Of a stretch of DNA of 64,000 nt, positions 35,211 to 45,576 are shown in pieces. The stretch's first letter is position 1. Each line of letters opens with the position of its first letter. Under the pieces are notes generated by a model. It saw nothing but the letters and a program-made list of their open reading frames with translations. It had not been told where the DNA came from and ran no database searches. The DNA is from Methylophilaceae bacterium (lineage in GTDB: Bacteria; Pseudomonadota; Gammaproteobacteria; Burkholderiales; Methylophilaceae), in NCBI GenBank assembly GCA_028823485.1, contig JAPKBG010000010.1, forward strand, positions 1 through 64,000. The letters are read 5' to 3'. A program made the translations under genes and the position numbers.

Positions 35211-35618
35211 TTATTCTGGAAACTCATAAGTATGGTCATCACTCGTTACGTCTTCAGAACCATCGTTATTCAAAAACACCACTTGCACCACTTTGTCATC
35301 AATAAAATCTAACTCTGTAGTTTCATAGTACTGGCCATTTTCATCAGTGTTGATATTGTGATACTGCCAAATAGAAGCAACAATCCGATTGGAGCCTCTA
35401 ATTTTCACATCGTCAGCTTTAGCAGGTTCGCCTAGTTGGGCGACGATGGTTTTTTTATTGAATTGTTCAATGGCTTTTACGAAGGCTTTTTCTTCTGTCG
35501 GTAAAGTGGTGTTAGCGCTACTCTCAGGCGCAGTTAGTGGCCCAGCTTGCTTCGTATTGACAGACGAGCAGGCAGTGCAAAAAGCCACTAAAACAAAAGC
35601 GATTAACAATTTCATCAT
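35211..35618 (-). CDS. Small outer-membrane-type lipoprotein
   Basis: 135 aa, function unknown. Lipoprotein signal MMKLLIAFVLVAFCTACSS with lipobox FCTAC. The mature part (IVASIWQYHNINTDENGQYYETTELDFIDDKVVQVVFL) is likely a small beta sheet resembling SmpA/BamE-like lipoproteins (weak inference). It lies 44 bp after corC on the same strand. Confidence 0.8.
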   Translation of the reverse strand: MMKLLIAFVLVAFCTACSSVNTKQAGPLTAPESSANTTLPTEEKAFVKAIEQFNKKTIVAQLGEPAKADDVKIRGSNRIVASIWQYHNINTDENGQYYETTELDFIDDKVVQVVFLNNDGSEDVTSDDHTYEFPE

Positions 35619-35662
35619 TTACTTCCTCAAATGTATGTGTATTCAGTTTGGAGTGAGATTGC

Positions 35663-36520
35663 TTAAGTTAGTTCAACTGAATCCGTTGTCATCGGCAAGA
35701 CTTCAACCAAAATAGAGTGTAAGCGCCTGCTATCGGCACGCACAATCGTAATGCTTAAGTTGTCGATTTGGACATGGTCATCACGCTTCGGTAGATGGCC
35801 AAATTTATTCACCACTAAACCACCAATGGTTGAAAATTCCTCATCACTAAAACGGGTGCCTAATGCTTCGTTGAAGTCTTCAATTTCAGTAAGTGCTTTA
35901 ATACGGTATTTTGTGGCCGATTGTTGAATGATATTATCCTCATCTTGATCGTAGTCATACTCATCTTCAATATCGCCGACAATCTGCTCAAGCACATCTT
36001 CAATAGTGACCATGCCAGCAACACCACCATACTCATCCACCACCATGGCAATATGATTGCGGTTGCTTCTAAACTCTTTAAGTAAGACATTTAGACGTTT
36101 GGATTCGGGGATAAATACAGCGGGGCGCAGCATATCGCGCACTTCGAATTCTTCACCCGCGTAATAACGGAGCAAATCTTTAGCGAGCAAAATTCCTATG
36201 ACATCATTCTTATCGTCTTCAATGACGGGGAAACGGCTATGCGCAGTTTCAATCACATGTGGGATAAATGTCTTTGGAGAGTCCGTAATGTCGATGACAT
36301 CCATTTGTGAGCGCGGAATCATGATGTCCCGCACCTGCATTTCACTTACTTGTAATACACCTTCTATCATCTCAAGTGAATCGCCATCCATTAACTGGTT
36401 TTCGTATGCACTGTGTAACAGCTCGACAAGCTGCTCGCGATCTTCAGGTTCGCGTAATAAAAAGTGACTTAGACGTTCTAATAAACTAGGTTTGTTACTT
36501 GTTTCCGACTCGGAAGCCAT
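35663..36520 (-). CDS. corC: CorC/HlyC-family magnesium and cobalt efflux protein
   Basis: 285 aa. Two CBS domains ([13 protein letters not shown]..., [18 protein letters not shown]...) are followed by a CorC_HlyC domain ([21 protein letters not shown]). No transmembrane DUF21 domain, as in the soluble CorC/YbeX. The gene order ybeY-corC-(mscL)-lnt matches the conserved proteobacterial cluster. Role in Mg/Co efflux is family knowledge; some homologues act in ribosome quality control. Confidence 0.93.
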   Translation of the reverse strand: MASESETSNKPSLLERLSHFLLREPEDREQLVELLHSAYENQLMDGDSLEMIEGVLQVSEMQVRDIMIPRSQMDVIDITDSPKTFIPHVIETAHSRFPVIEDDKNDVIGILLAKDLLRYYAGEEFEVRDMLRPAVFIPESKRLNVLLKEFRSNRNHIAMVVDEYGGVAGMVTIEDVLEQIVGDIEDEYDYDQDEDNIIQQSATKYRIKALTEIEDFNEALGTRFSDEEFSTIGGLVVNKFGHLPKRDDHVQIDNLSITIVRADSRRLHSILVEVLPMTTDSVELT

Positions 36521-36530
36521 GCAGGGTACT

Positions 36531-36968
36531 CTACGTAATAATATAAGGGCTAGGATACCCTAATTTCATTAGGGTTGTCACTTCAATAGACTCCATTAAC
36601 CCTGCTTGATCATCATTTAGGTGGTCATAACCATGCAAATGTAGCGTGCCATGTACGGTCAAGTGGGCAAAGTGGGCTTCTATTGGCTTGTTTTGTTCTT
36701 TGGCTTCCTGAATCACCACTGGTGCACAAATAACAATATCCCCCATTAAATGCGGTTCTTCTGTTATTGGAAACGTCAATACATTGGTCGCATAATCTTT
36801 GCCACGATAAGCTAGATTAAGGGCGCGGCTTTCTTTCTCATCGACAATGCGAACCGTCACTTCCGTATCGACGCGCAGCGCTGCTTTAACCCATTTTCGG
36901 AACTGGCTTCTTGAGGGGAGTTGATCCTCTTTTGAAGCGAACTGAACGGATAAGCTGAGGTTGGGCAT
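36531..36968 (-). CDS. ybeY: Endoribonuclease YbeY
   Basis: 145 aa. Metal-dependent RNase in 16S rRNA maturation and ribosome quality control. The zinc motif is HLTVHGTLHLHGYDHL, the family HGxLHLxGYDH. Preceded by YATNVLTFPI and GDIVICAPVV. Full length, 10 bp upstream of corC in the conserved phoH-ybeY-corC cluster. Confidence 0.96.
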   Translation of the reverse strand: MPNLSLSVQFASKEDQLPSRSQFRKWVKAALRVDTEVTVRIVDEKESRALNLAYRGKDYATNVLTFPITEEPHLMGDIVICAPVVIQEAKEQNKPIEAHFAHLTVHGTLHLHGYDHLNDDQAGLMESIEVTTLMKLGYPSPYIIT

Positions 36969-36981
36969 GGGATTAATGTTG

Positions 36982-37423
36982 TTAGCTTCTATTATTAGTA
37001 AAGGTTTGAATTATATAATTAATCGCATGTGGATGGCTTGATTTAGTTAATTCCCCTATATTCAAGTGAATAAACCCTGAATATAAGCTTTCTACTAACG
37101 CATAAGCAACAAGTGCGATAAATGAGACGCCAAACATGATATACAGCGATATTAATAAGATAAACCAATAAGAAATAGACGATAAAGCCAAAAATACTTG
37201 GCATTTCTATTGCTGGCAAACTCAGCAAGCCATATTCAACGATGCTTGAAATGGGTGGTGCTAAGTAGCTTGATAAGACGCAATTAGCTGCATAGGCAAC
37301 GAAAATAAGAATGGGTATTGCTTGGAAGCGGGGTGTGAAGAGACTTGTTGGCTTGTTTTTTACATTCAATCGCCGAGAAAAAAATAATAGATAACAGTGG
37401 GAGAAACCAGATGATCGATCCAA
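36982..37423 (-). pseudogene. Small membrane protein, possibly frameshifted, between phoH and ybeY
   Basis: Two hydrophobic frames overlap here. 37043-37423 encodes 126 aa with membrane-like stretches (IPILIFVAYAANCVLSSYL; IFGFIVYFLLVYLINIAVY). 36982-37191 encodes 69 aa with another (FILLISLYIMFGVSFIALVAYAL). Fusing them by one frameshift near 37150-37190 would give one three-helix protein. Either frame could also be the true gene alone. I do not recognise a family. Marked as possible pseudogene because the hydrophobic run continues across frames. Confidence 0.35.
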
Positions 37424-37432
37424 CTGATACAG

Positions 37433-38383
37433 TTAACTACTCTTTCCTTCTTCATATTTTTCATAGGCATTCACAATTTTCTGCACTAAGGGGTGGCGCA
37501 CAACATCTTGACTTAAGAAGTGTGTCATGGCGATACCTTTAATGTTTTTTAGAACCTTTTGTGATTCAACTAAGCCGCTTTTTTGACCGCGTTGTAAATC
37601 GATCTGCGTCACATCACCTGTAATAACCGCTTTCGTGCCAAAGCCGATACGGGTTAAAAACATTTTCATTTGTTCAGGTGTTGTATTTTGCGCTTCATCC
37701 AAAATAATAAAGCTTTGATTCAATGTGCGCCCACGCATGTAAGCCAGTGGTGCGACTTCAATCGCGCTGCGTTCAAACATTTTATTGACGGTGTCATAAC
37801 CCGCTAAATCATATAAAGCATCGTAAAGCGGGCGTAAATAAGGGTCAACTTTTTGGCTTAAATCACCAGGTAAAAAACCTAAGCGTTCACCAGCCTCGAC
37901 AGCAGGGCGGACCAGTACGATACGTTTCACACGGTCACGTGTCATGGCATCCACTGCACTAGCAACAGCTAAATAAGTTTTACCCGTACCAGCAGGGCCG
38001 ATGCCAAAGGTAATGTCATGGTCTTGGATTTGTTTTAAGTATTCGACTTGGCGTGGCGTGCGGCCATGCAGGTCGCCACGTCGCGTCATCAATACTGGCA
38101 TATCTGTCGTTGCATGGACTTCATCCGGTGTTAGCTTCTCAACCTCGACTAAGCCGAGTTGCACATCTTCTAACTCAATCGGTTTTTTAGCGCGCAGGTA
38201 GAAGTTTTCAACCAATTGCGCGGCCATACGCATATTTTCTTTTTTCCCCGTAATGCTAAACGTTGCCCCGCGGCGGTTGATGTTCACCTCCAGTGCGTTT
38301 TCTATTTGCTTGATGTTTTCATCAAGGGGGCCGCAGAGGTTGGCTAGGCGGGTATTGTCTTCAGGTTGTAGTGTGATTTCCAT
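37433..38383 (-). CDS. phoH: PhoH-like ATPase
   Basis: 316 aa (YbeZ type). Walker A GIGPAGTGKTYLAVASAVDA near residue 130 and Walker B SFIILDEAQNTT; an N-terminal KH-like part (residues ~15-70) links it to RNA. It works with YbeY in rRNA maturation. Full length. Between miaB (23 bp away) and the membrane protein/ybeY. Confidence 0.95.
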   Translation of the reverse strand: MEITLQPEDNTRLANLCGPLDENIKQIENALEVNINRRGATFSITGKKENMRMAAQLVENFYLRAKKPIELEDVQLGLVEVEKLTPDEVHATTDMPVLMTRRGDLHGRTPRQVEYLKQIQDHDITFGIGPAGTGKTYLAVASAVDAMTRDRVKRIVLVRPAVEAGERLGFLPGDLSQKVDPYLRPLYDALYDLAGYDTVNKMFERSAIEVAPLAYMRGRTLNQSFIILDEAQNTTPEQMKMFLTRIGFGTKAVITGDVTQIDLQRGQKSGLVESQKVLKNIKGIAMTHFLSQDVVRHPLVQKIVNAYEKYEEGKSS

Positions 38384-38406
38384 GGTCTATGTATCTTAAC
38401 TCTGTC

Positions 38407-39741
38407 TTAAACTAATTCGCCTTGTAAGCGTCTTGGGTTGTCTGTATTAGTGATTTTAACGCTCACAAAGTGACCCGTTAACGCTTCATTTTTCGCAATG
38501 GTTACAATGCGATTGTTATCTGTTTTGCCCACCATCTCTTCAGGGTTTTTTTTAGAAATACCCTCAACCATTAAGCGCTGCGTTGAGCCTAACATGGCAC
38601 GACTAATCGCCTCGCCTTGGGTGGTGTTAATGGCTTGTAGCCTGGCTAAACGGTCGAGTTTGGTTTGATGGGGTGTATCATCTGCGATAAACGCAGCTGG
38701 CGTCCCAGGGCGTGGGCTGTATAAGAAGCTGAAGCTGTAATCAAAACCGATGTCCTCCATCAGCTTAACTGTCGCTTCAAAGTCTTTCTCTGTTTCACCT
38801 GGAAAGCCAATAATGAAATCAGAAGTAAACGTTAAGCTTGGGTTGGCAGCTTTTAGTTTGCGAATGATGCTTTTATATTGCAACACGGTGTGATTGCGCT
38901 TCATTGACATTAACACGCGGTCGCTACCTGCTTGCACAGGTAAATGAAACTGCACGGCTAATTTCGGTACAGTGGCAAAGCAATCAATGAGCCGGTCGCT
39001 CATTTCATTCGGATGGCTGGTAGTGAAACGAATACGTTCAATTTGTGGAATTTCAGCAATGGTTTCAATGAGCATGGCCAAATCGGCTTCTACATTTTCG
39101 TACGCGATACGGTAAGCATTTACGTTTTGACCTAATAAGGTGATTTCTTTCACACCTTGCTCCACTAGTTGAATCGACTCAGTCAGAATGTCTTCAAATG
39201 GTCGTGAGACTTCTTCGCCACGGGTATACGGTACGACGCAAAAACTGCAATACTTGCTACAGCCTTCCATGATGCTGAGGAATGCACTAGCACCTTCCAC
39301 TTTTGGTGGCGGCAAGTGATCGAACTTCTCAATTTCAGGAAAGCTAATATCGACTTGTGATTTGCCTGAAGTTTGCTTGTTTTTAATCATGTCAGGCAAA
39401 CGGTGGATCGTTTGTGGCCCAAAGACCACATCCACATAAGGCGCCCGCGCGATAATATTTTCGCCTTCTTGCGTAGCTACGCAGCCACCAACACCAATCA
39501 CTAAGTTAGGGTTTCTCTCTTTGAGCGGAATAAAGCGACCAAGGTGACTAAACACTTTATCTTCAGCCTTTTCTCGGATAGAGCACGTGTTGAGCAGAAT
39601 TACATCCGCATTTTCTGGTGTGTCAGTTTCTACCATGCCATCACTAGCACTTAGCATGTCTTTCATGCGCGCAGAATCGTAGGCATTCATTTGGCAGCCA
39701 AAGGATTTAACAAATAACTTTTTTGGTGTGGGCTTTGTCAC
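38407..39741 (-). CDS. miaB: tRNA-2-methylthio-N6-isopentenyladenosine synthase
   Basis: 444 aa radical-SAM methylthiotransferase acting on i6A37 of tRNA. N-terminal UPF0004 domain with [25 protein letters not shown] and [11 protein letters not shown] supplies three cysteines for a second cluster. The radical-SAM motif is [19 protein letters not shown] domain at the C-terminus. First gene of the miaB-phoH-ybeY-corC run. Confidence 0.97.
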   Translation of the reverse strand: MTKPTPKKLFVKSFGCQMNAYDSARMKDMLSASDGMVETDTPENADVILLNTCSIREKAEDKVFSHLGRFIPLKERNPNLVIGVGGCVATQEGENIIARAPYVDVVFGPQTIHRLPDMIKNKQTSGKSQVDISFPEIEKFDHLPPPKVEGASAFLSIMEGCSKYCSFCVVPYTRGEEVSRPFEDILTESIQLVEQGVKEITLLGQNVNAYRIAYENVEADLAMLIETIAEIPQIERIRFTTSHPNEMSDRLIDCFATVPKLAVQFHLPVQAGSDRVLMSMKRNHTVLQYKSIIRKLKAANPSLTFTSDFIIGFPGETEKDFEATVKLMEDIGFDYSFSFLYSPRPGTPAAFIADDTPHQTKLDRLARLQAINTTQGEAISRAMLGSTQRLMVEGISKKNPEEMVGKTDNNRIVTIAKNEALTGHFVSVKITNTDNPRRLQGELV

Positions 39742-39869
39742 TGGTTTGAATATTCGCTTGCAGATTGATTAATTCGACATTTTAACGCATTTGGCCGTGC
39801 TAAGGTAAATTGGGGAAAGCCCAGTTAGCAAGGTAAAATGTAATTACCTTATTCAAAATAAAGCGTTAT

Positions 39870-41258
39870 ATGCAAGCCCTACCGATTTTTATTAATATTA
39901 TTAACCAGCACTGTGTTGTGATTGGGGGCGGTGAAGTTGCCTCACGTAAAGTGCTGATGCTGTTAAAAGCACAAGCTGCCATCACCTTGGTTTCGCCAGT
40001 CGTTAATCATGAATTACAAACATTGATTGATGCAGGAACAATTAAACATTTGCAGGCTAGCTTTGCGCCATCTCAATTAGATGGCGCACGCTTAATCATT
40101 GCGGCGACGGATGATAAAGCTGTGAATGAAGCGGTTTCTATTGCATCCCAAAATGCGAATATCCCTGTCAACGTTGTTGATGCGCCAGCGTTATGCACAT
40201 TTACAATGGGATCAATTATTGAACGTAGCCCGATTGTTATTGCGGTTAGTTCTGAAGGGAATGCACCTGTTCTTGCACGCTATATCCGCACAAAAATTGA
40301 AACCATGTTGCCTGCGGCTTATGGAAGAATTGCAGGTATTGCAGGCGATTTTCGTGATCAGGTGAAGGCTAAATTTACGACCACCCAAACGCGCCGTATT
40401 TTTTGGGAAGGCATTTTACAAGGCCCCTTTGTCGAGCGCGTATTGTCTGGTCAAGAGCAAGCGGCACGGACTTTTCTTAAAGAATCGCTACAACAAGCCG
40501 ATAACAATATGCAACAAGGCGAGGTGTATCTGGTTGGAGGTGGTCCAGGCGACCCTGATTTGCTTACGTTTAGGGCGTTAAGGCTCATGCAGCAATGCGA
40601 TGTTTGTGTGTACGATAAGCTGGTGAGTCCAGAAGTGATGGAGCTGGTACGGCGTGATGCAGAGTTGATTTATGTCGGTAAAGCGCGCGATCAACATACC
40701 ATGCCGCAAGAGCAGATTAACGAGCTGTTAGCTAGTTTAGCACTTGAGGGTAAGCGAGTATTGCGGCTAAAAGGTGGTGACCCTTTTATCTTTGGTCGCG
40801 GCGGCGAAGAAATTGATACGCTGATGCAACATGGCGTCCCTTTTCAAGTAGTACCAGGTATTACTGCTGCCAGTGGTGTCTCTAGTTATGCGGGTATTCC
40901 GCTAACACATAGAGACTACGCGCAAGCTTGTTTGTTTATAACAGGGCATCTGAAAGATGGGGCTGTTGATTTGGATTGGGATGCGATGATGAGACCCAAT
41001 CAAACATTAGTGATTTATATGGGGTTAGTTAGCTTGGATACGATTTGTCAGCAATTAATCAAAAATGGCATGTCAGCGGATATGCCAATTGCCATTGTTC
41101 AGCAAGGAACAACACCGAGGCAGCGTGTTGTTGTCGGGACGTTATTAGATATGCCAGATAAGGTTAAGTTGGCACAATTGAAAGCCCCTTGTTTAACGAT
41201 TATTGGTGAAGTTGTTAGATTGAGAGAGAAATTAAATTGGTTCAACCCAGAAAAATAA
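39870..41258 (+). CDS. cysG: Siroheme synthase (bifunctional or trifunctional)
   Basis: 462 aa. N-terminal precorrin-2 dehydrogenase/ferrochelatase half (residues ~1-205: CVVIGGGEVASRKVLMLLK, CTFTMGSIIERSPIVIAVSSEG) fused to uroporphyrinogen-III methyltransferase (VYLVGGGPGDPDLLTFRAL, LKGGDPFIFGRGGEE, YAGIPLTHRDYAQ). Makes siroheme for sulfite/nitrite reductases. Full-length fusion. Stands alone between miaB and a decaying regulator gene. Confidence 0.95.
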   Translation: MQALPIFINIINQHCVVIGGGEVASRKVLMLLKAQAAITLVSPVVNHELQTLIDAGTIKHLQASFAPSQLDGARLIIAATDDKAVNEAVSIASQNANIPVNVVDAPALCTFTMGSIIERSPIVIAVSSEGNAPVLARYIRTKIETMLPAAYGRIAGIAGDFRDQVKAKFTTTQTRRIFWEGILQGPFVERVLSGQEQAARTFLKESLQQADNNMQQGEVYLVGGGPGDPDLLTFRALRLMQQCDVCVYDKLVSPEVMELVRRDAELIYVGKARDQHTMPQEQINELLASLALEGKRVLRLKGGDPFIFGRGGEEIDTLMQHGVPFQVVPGITAASGVSSYAGIPLTHRDYAQACLFITGHLKDGAVDLDWDAMMRPNQTLVIYMGLVSLDTICQQLIKNGMSADMPIAIVQQGTTPRQRVVVGTLLDMPDKVKLAQLKAPCLTIIGEVVRLREKLNWFNPEK

Positions 41259-41318
41259 ACGTTGTTTCATCTGTTGCTACTCCCCTATTAAACGCTGATT
41301 TAATCGGCTTCTTTAAAG

Positions 41319-42636
41319 ATGGAAACAAAAAAACATACGCGTAAACTAAGGCGGTCTAGTAAGCCAGCACAGTTTTATGTCTTGGTTTTGGAACAAGATG
41401 TTAACTTCACGCAGACGTTAAAGTATGATTTGGAAAAGTATTTGCCTGTGAGTGTGGTTACCTTACACTCCCTTAGTGCTGCGCGGATGCTGTTCAAAAG
41501 AAATCCACGCCAGTTCTTTTTAGGGGTTAGTAGTGTTATGTCAGATTTCAAGCAAGCTGATTTGCTTAAAGCCGCTAATATTCCTGTAATCGCCTTTATT
41601 AACCAATATGAAGATGAGTTGCGTGACGAGTTGATTAAGCGGCATGTGCTTGATTATGTCGTTAAAACGACAGATACCGACACGACTTATGTTTGTGATT
41701 TAGTGGTCCGCCTCTTTAAAAATATTGCAATCAAAGTACTCGTTATCGACGATTGAAAAGTTTCTCAATTTGTGATAGCTAGAGAACTCGCATTGTAAAA
41801 ATTTAAAGTATTGCGAGCTGACAACGCTTCAGCTACAACGCAGGTGCTAGAGAATAATCCCGATATCAAATTGATACTGGTGGATTACCAAATGCGTGGC
41901 GTTGATGGTATTCCCTTTGTGAAAAAAGCAGGGAAATTCTATCCAAAAGATGAGGTGCTCATCATCGGTATGTTGATATCTTCAGACCCTAGACTGGCAG
42001 TGACGTTTCTAAAAGCGGGGGTGAATGACTTTATTCATAAACCGTTTAATTATGAAATGATGCTGTGTCGGATTAATCAGAATTTACATATGTTGGACGC
42101 GTTAGAATATGCGAAAGAATTGTCTAGTGTTGATTACTTGAGTAATGTTTTTAACCGACGCTACTTCTTTGAGCGTGGTAATCAGACGCTCAAAGCATTG
42201 AATGCTGGTGGAGCACTGACTGCCATGATGATGGATATTGATAAATTCAAAGCCATTAATGATGTGTATGGTCACGATGTGGGAGATGAAGTCATTAAAG
42301 ATATTGCAGTAGCCTTGAAACAACATTTTCCCAATGATATTGTGGCCAGAATGAGGGGGGAGAGTTTGCGGTGTTAAGTGTGGATACTCAGTATCAAACG
42401 AGTTTTGATTATATTGATGCATTTAGAGAAAAAATTAACAATCAAAAGTTGAACATTAAAGGACATGCCATCAGATACACATGCAGTATTCGTGTGAGTG
42501 GCTATAGGATAAAAGCTTAGATGAGGTGATGGTGTAGGCTGACAAGCTACTGTACTTAGCTAAGCAAAGTGGGCGCAACCGTTTGGAGGGCAACCCACTA
42601 GGCGCTGAGGGAGCCATTGCTACTGATGTCGAATAG
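41319..42636 (+). pseudogene. Diguanylate-cyclase response regulator (REC-REC-GGDEF), decayed
   Basis: One ancestral gene in the ORF track's two pieces. Frame 1 reads a first REC-like domain to KVLVIDD, then TGA (41754-41756) and TAA (41802-41804) interrupt a second REC domain that carries on in the same frame (NPDIKLILVDYQM, LKAGVNDFIHKPF). The GGDEF domain follows (LSSVDYLSNVFNRRYFFERG; AMMMDIDKFKAINDVYGHDVGD). A frameshift near 42354 breaks the active motif: the next frame reads GGEFAVLSVDT. A further shift near 42505 and a TAG at 42535 interrupt the end (ADKLLYLAKQSGRNRLEG). No diguanylate cyclase can be made. Confidence 0.88.
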
Positions 42637-43933
42637 GAAGTGATAGCCGTGCTTCTAGACCACCACTTTCACGGTTAATTAATTGTAAACTGCCGTGATG
42701 CAGTTTTGCAATGCGGTTACAGATGGCGAGCCCTAGCCCACTACCACCTTCATTTTTGGTGCGCGCACTATCCAAACGTTCAAATGGTCTGAGCAAGCGT
42801 TTGGCTTGATCTTTAGGAATGCCAGGCCCATGATCTAATACGCTAATGATAATTATACTTGCTGTTATTTTACTTTCAATCAGCACTTCACCTTTCGTGT
42901 AAGCATAAGCATTCCCAACTAAGTTATCGAGTAAGCGCTGCATGGCTAGTGGGCGAAGTGGAATGAAGTAACTAGCGCTTAATTTAACCTCAAGTTGACG
43001 ACCTGCGCGTGCTTGGCGCTCGGCAAGCGCTCTTAGCAATACATTAATATCCATCATTTTAGTAGATTCGCCTTCAATACCGCGAACAAAGTCTAAAAAC
43101 TGATGAATGATATTATCCATGTCCGCAATATCCTCAATCATGCCTTCTTTCATTTGGGCAGACTCATCGTCAGATAGCATTTCTACGGCAAGACGTAAAC
43201 GCGCTAGTGGGGTACGGATATCATGTGAAACACCAGCCAGCAATAAGCTGCGCTCACTGTCCATCCTGACCAAGGCATCAGCCATTTCATTAAAGGTTTG
43301 GTTCACCTCACTTAGTTCATCCAAACTGTCCTCAGGAAGCCTTGGGGCGAGTTCACCATTACGCAGCTTGTCGGCTGCATGCACTAGAAAACTCAGTGGG
43401 CGATTGATACGAGCCGCCGTAATGTAAGCGCCGGCTAAGGATAGTAATCCAATTAATGCGCCCCAGCCTAACCAATGCCACGGGAAAGGGCGGTCTGCCT
43501 GGATGTTAGGAACCACCACCCAAAAGTCATCCAGTGCTACATTAAAGCTAATCCACAAGCCGGGAATGCCATAGTGATTAACCGTAATAATGGTTTCCGG
43601 CCCTAAACGTTGACGTATTTTTTGCACAAGCAGGTACACAAAGGGGTCGCTGGGGAGCGGCTCTATTTTCTCCATGAAATCGGCTGAATAAACACGCACG
43701 CCTTCACGGCCAGATAGTTCGGAAAGTAATGCGCCTCTTCTGTTTTCATGAGAGGCAATGAGCGATGCACGGGTATAATTAACAATGGTGACTGCCTGTA
43801 ATGCAGCCATCTCCGCACGTGGTTCACGCCCAAAGTAATCAAAGATTTTTAACGAGCCATAAATGCTAATTGCCAATAGAATAGCAATCAGTAGCATTAG
43901 CCTAGCTAAAATTGTGCGGGGAAGTAGTCTCAA
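42620..43933 (-). CDS. envZ: Sensor histidine kinase, EnvZ type
   Basis: 437 aa inner-membrane kinase. TM1 (MLLIAILLAISIYGSL), a periplasmic domain, and TM2 (LGWGALIGLLSLAGAYITA) lead into a HAMP domain and the H-box GVSHDIRTPLARLRLAVEM. The ATP-binding domain follows with N-box NLVGNAYAY, G1 DHGPGIPK and G2 GGSGLGLAICNRI. It lies 40 bp after the response regulator, forming an OmpR/EnvZ-type pair. Its 3' end overlaps the tail of the decayed GGDEF gene on the other strand. Confidence 0.9.
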   Translation of the reverse strand: MRLLPRTILARLMLLIAILLAISIYGSLKIFDYFGREPRAEMAALQAVTIVNYTRASLIASHENRRGALLSELSGREGVRVYSADFMEKIEPLPSDPFVYLLVQKIRQRLGPETIITVNHYGIPGLWISFNVALDDFWVVVPNIQADRPFPWHWLGWGALIGLLSLAGAYITAARINRPLSFLVHAADKLRNGELAPRLPEDSLDELSEVNQTFNEMADALVRMDSERSLLLAGVSHDIRTPLARLRLAVEMLSDDESAQMKEGMIEDIADMDNIIHQFLDFVRGIEGESTKMMDINVLLRALAERQARAGRQLEVKLSASYFIPLRPLAMQRLLDNLVGNAYAYTKGEVLIESKITASIIIISVLDHGPGIPKDQAKRLLRPFERLDSARTKNEGGSGLGLAICNRIAKLHHGSLQLINRESGGLEARLSLPIRHQ

Positions 43934-43973
43934 CTTAAACTATTAATATAACGTCAGTAATAAACCCAAGTGC

Positions 43974-44696
43974 TTAAGCGCTAGCTTCGCCATCAGGAAT
44001 AAACACATAGCCAAACCCCCACATGGTTTTCAAAAAGCGTGGTTGCGCTGGGTTTGGTTCGATTAAGCGACGTAAACGTGATACTTGCACATCAATACTG
44101 CGGTCGAAAACATCAAGTTCTCGTCCTCGTGCCAATTGCATTAAACGGTCGCGGGATAGCGGCTGTCTAGGGTGTTCAGCAAACACCTTTAATAAAGAAA
44201 ATTCACCGCTAGTAATTGTGATGTTGGCACCATCTTTACTTAAGCTGCGATTCGCTGCATCAAATACAAAATCGCCAAAAGGGAATGTTTCTTGTGTGGT
44301 TGGCCCGCCTGAGTCAGTATTTTGGACATGGCGGCGCATAACTGCATTAATACGAGCCAGTAGCTCACGAGGGTTAAATGGTTTCGGTAGATAATCGTCA
44401 GCGCCCATTTCCAAACCAATAATGCGATCCACTTCATCACCACGGGCTGTGAGCATAATAATCGGAGTGGTCACGTTGTTTCCACGTAGTCTGCGGCATA
44501 TCGCTAAGCCATCTTCGCCAGGCAACATTAAATCTAATACGAATAAGTCAAACTGCTCGGATTCTAGAGCAGTGTCCATTTCTGCTGAATCAGACACCGT
44601 TTTAATATCAAAGCCTTGTTCCGTTAGGTATCGCTGTAATAATTCACGCATACGCGCATCATCATCGACCATTAATATTTTTTTGTTTCTAGACAT
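43974..44696 (-). CDS. ompR: OmpR-type response regulator
   Basis: 240 aa. REC domain with the acidic pair VDDDARM, the phospho-acceptor Asp in LFVLDLMLPGEDG and the Lys of DDYLPKPFNPRELLAR. A winged-helix DNA-binding domain follows (LSRDRLMQLARGRELDVFDRSIDVQVSRLRRLIE...), ending in TMWGFGYVFIPDG. The high similarity of this C-terminus to OmpR supports the name. First gene of the pair with the sensor kinase; in this family osmotic or envelope responses are typical. Confidence 0.9.
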   Translation of the reverse strand: MSRNKKILMVDDDARMRELLQRYLTEQGFDIKTVSDSAEMDTALESEQFDLFVLDLMLPGEDGLAICRRLRGNNVTTPIIMLTARGDEVDRIIGLEMGADDYLPKPFNPRELLARINAVMRRHVQNTDSGGPTTQETFPFGDFVFDAANRSLSKDGANITITSGEFSLLKVFAEHPRQPLSRDRLMQLARGRELDVFDRSIDVQVSRLRRLIEPNPAQPRFLKTMWGFGYVFIPDGEASA

Positions 44697-44790
44697 TTTT
44701 ATTGTCTCTTCTAAGTCAGTTGAGTTGTTTTGTAATTTAACAATGGATTAGTATAGGTGTTCGGAAAGGATAAGTCTATAATTTAGAAGA

Positions 44791-44872
44791 GATTTTATGC
44801 ATAAAATCCTTCGAATTATTGACATTAATCAACAAGCAGCCAAGTTACAATTTTTTACAATTTGGCTTTTTT
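44791..44872. other. Intergenic palindrome and hairpin upstream of ompR
   Basis: The 263-bp ompR/EF-hand spacer has a perfect 18-bp palindrome GATTTTATGCATAAAATC (44791-44808), and AGCCAA (44838-44843) pairs with TTGGCT (44862-44867) followed by a T-run on the plus strand. A TATAAT is at 44777-44782 but without a good -35. It could be an operator plus a small-RNA terminator. No coding gene fits between. Confidence 0.3.
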
Positions 44873-44959
44873 ATGAAACATTCCACTTACAAAGTGGTCT
44901 CATTATACATATCCGGTGTTCAAGTCCAGTCGATTGATTGGGATATGAAATAACGAAAT

Positions 44960-45538
44960 ATGCTAATAAATAAACTCTTTTTTTGGTTACAGATGGCACT
45001 GCTCGTAGTATTAGGTGCGGTTTTTATTTTTCCGTCACTTGCTGTGTCAAACACGGCTTTAGAGGCGAGCGATGTGGCGCCAGAGTTAGACGATACAGAT
45101 GACCCTCGCTATGGCTTGGGAAAAGCACTTGAGTATAATTTTAGTCCAGTTGATCGTGCGCGGCTGCGCAAAGCATTAACTGACTTTGCTAGAAACAACG
45201 ATCCAGAGCATATTAAAATCAAACGTCAGCGTCAGTTGATGAGAAACAGCCTAAAACAACGATTTGTGGGTTGCAATAATGATTTGGATGACTCCTTAGA
45301 CCGACAAGAAGTCACAGAATGTCTCCCACAGGTTGCACGTCACTTTAATGCGGTTGATGTTGACAAGGATAATGTCATTACTTTTGATGAACTTGAGTTG
45401 GCACAAGCTAAATGGAGTAAACGTCACAGAGCCGCTGAAGCAAAATTAGAAGCGCAACGTATTAAAGCAGTAGAAGCTGAAATTAAGAAAAAAGCAGCAC
45501 AACCTAAAGAGTCTAAGCAAGCGGGAACGATGGAATAA
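44960..45538 (+). CDS. Exported EF-hand protein
   Basis: 192 aa. Hydrophobic N-terminal segment (LFFWLQMALLVVLGAVFIFPSLA) acts as signal or anchor. Residues ~110-150 hold two EF-hand-like loops; the second, DVDKDNVITFDEL, keeps the Asp/Asn/Glu ligands, the first (NDLDDSLDRQEV) is degenerate. A Lys/Ala-rich helical tail follows. Probably a periplasmic calcium-binding protein. No partner seen; has its own terminator. Confidence 0.78.
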   Translation: MLINKLFFWLQMALLVVLGAVFIFPSLAVSNTALEASDVAPELDDTDDPRYGLGKALEYNFSPVDRARLRKALTDFARNNDPEHIKIKRQRQLMRNSLKQRFVGCNNDLDDSLDRQEVTECLPQVARHFNAVDVDKDNVITFDELELAQAKWSKRHRAAEAKLEAQRIKAVEAEIKKKAAQPKESKQAGTME

Positions 45539-45576
45539 CATCCAAGCTAGTCACCCTTCTCAGTATTACACCAGTA

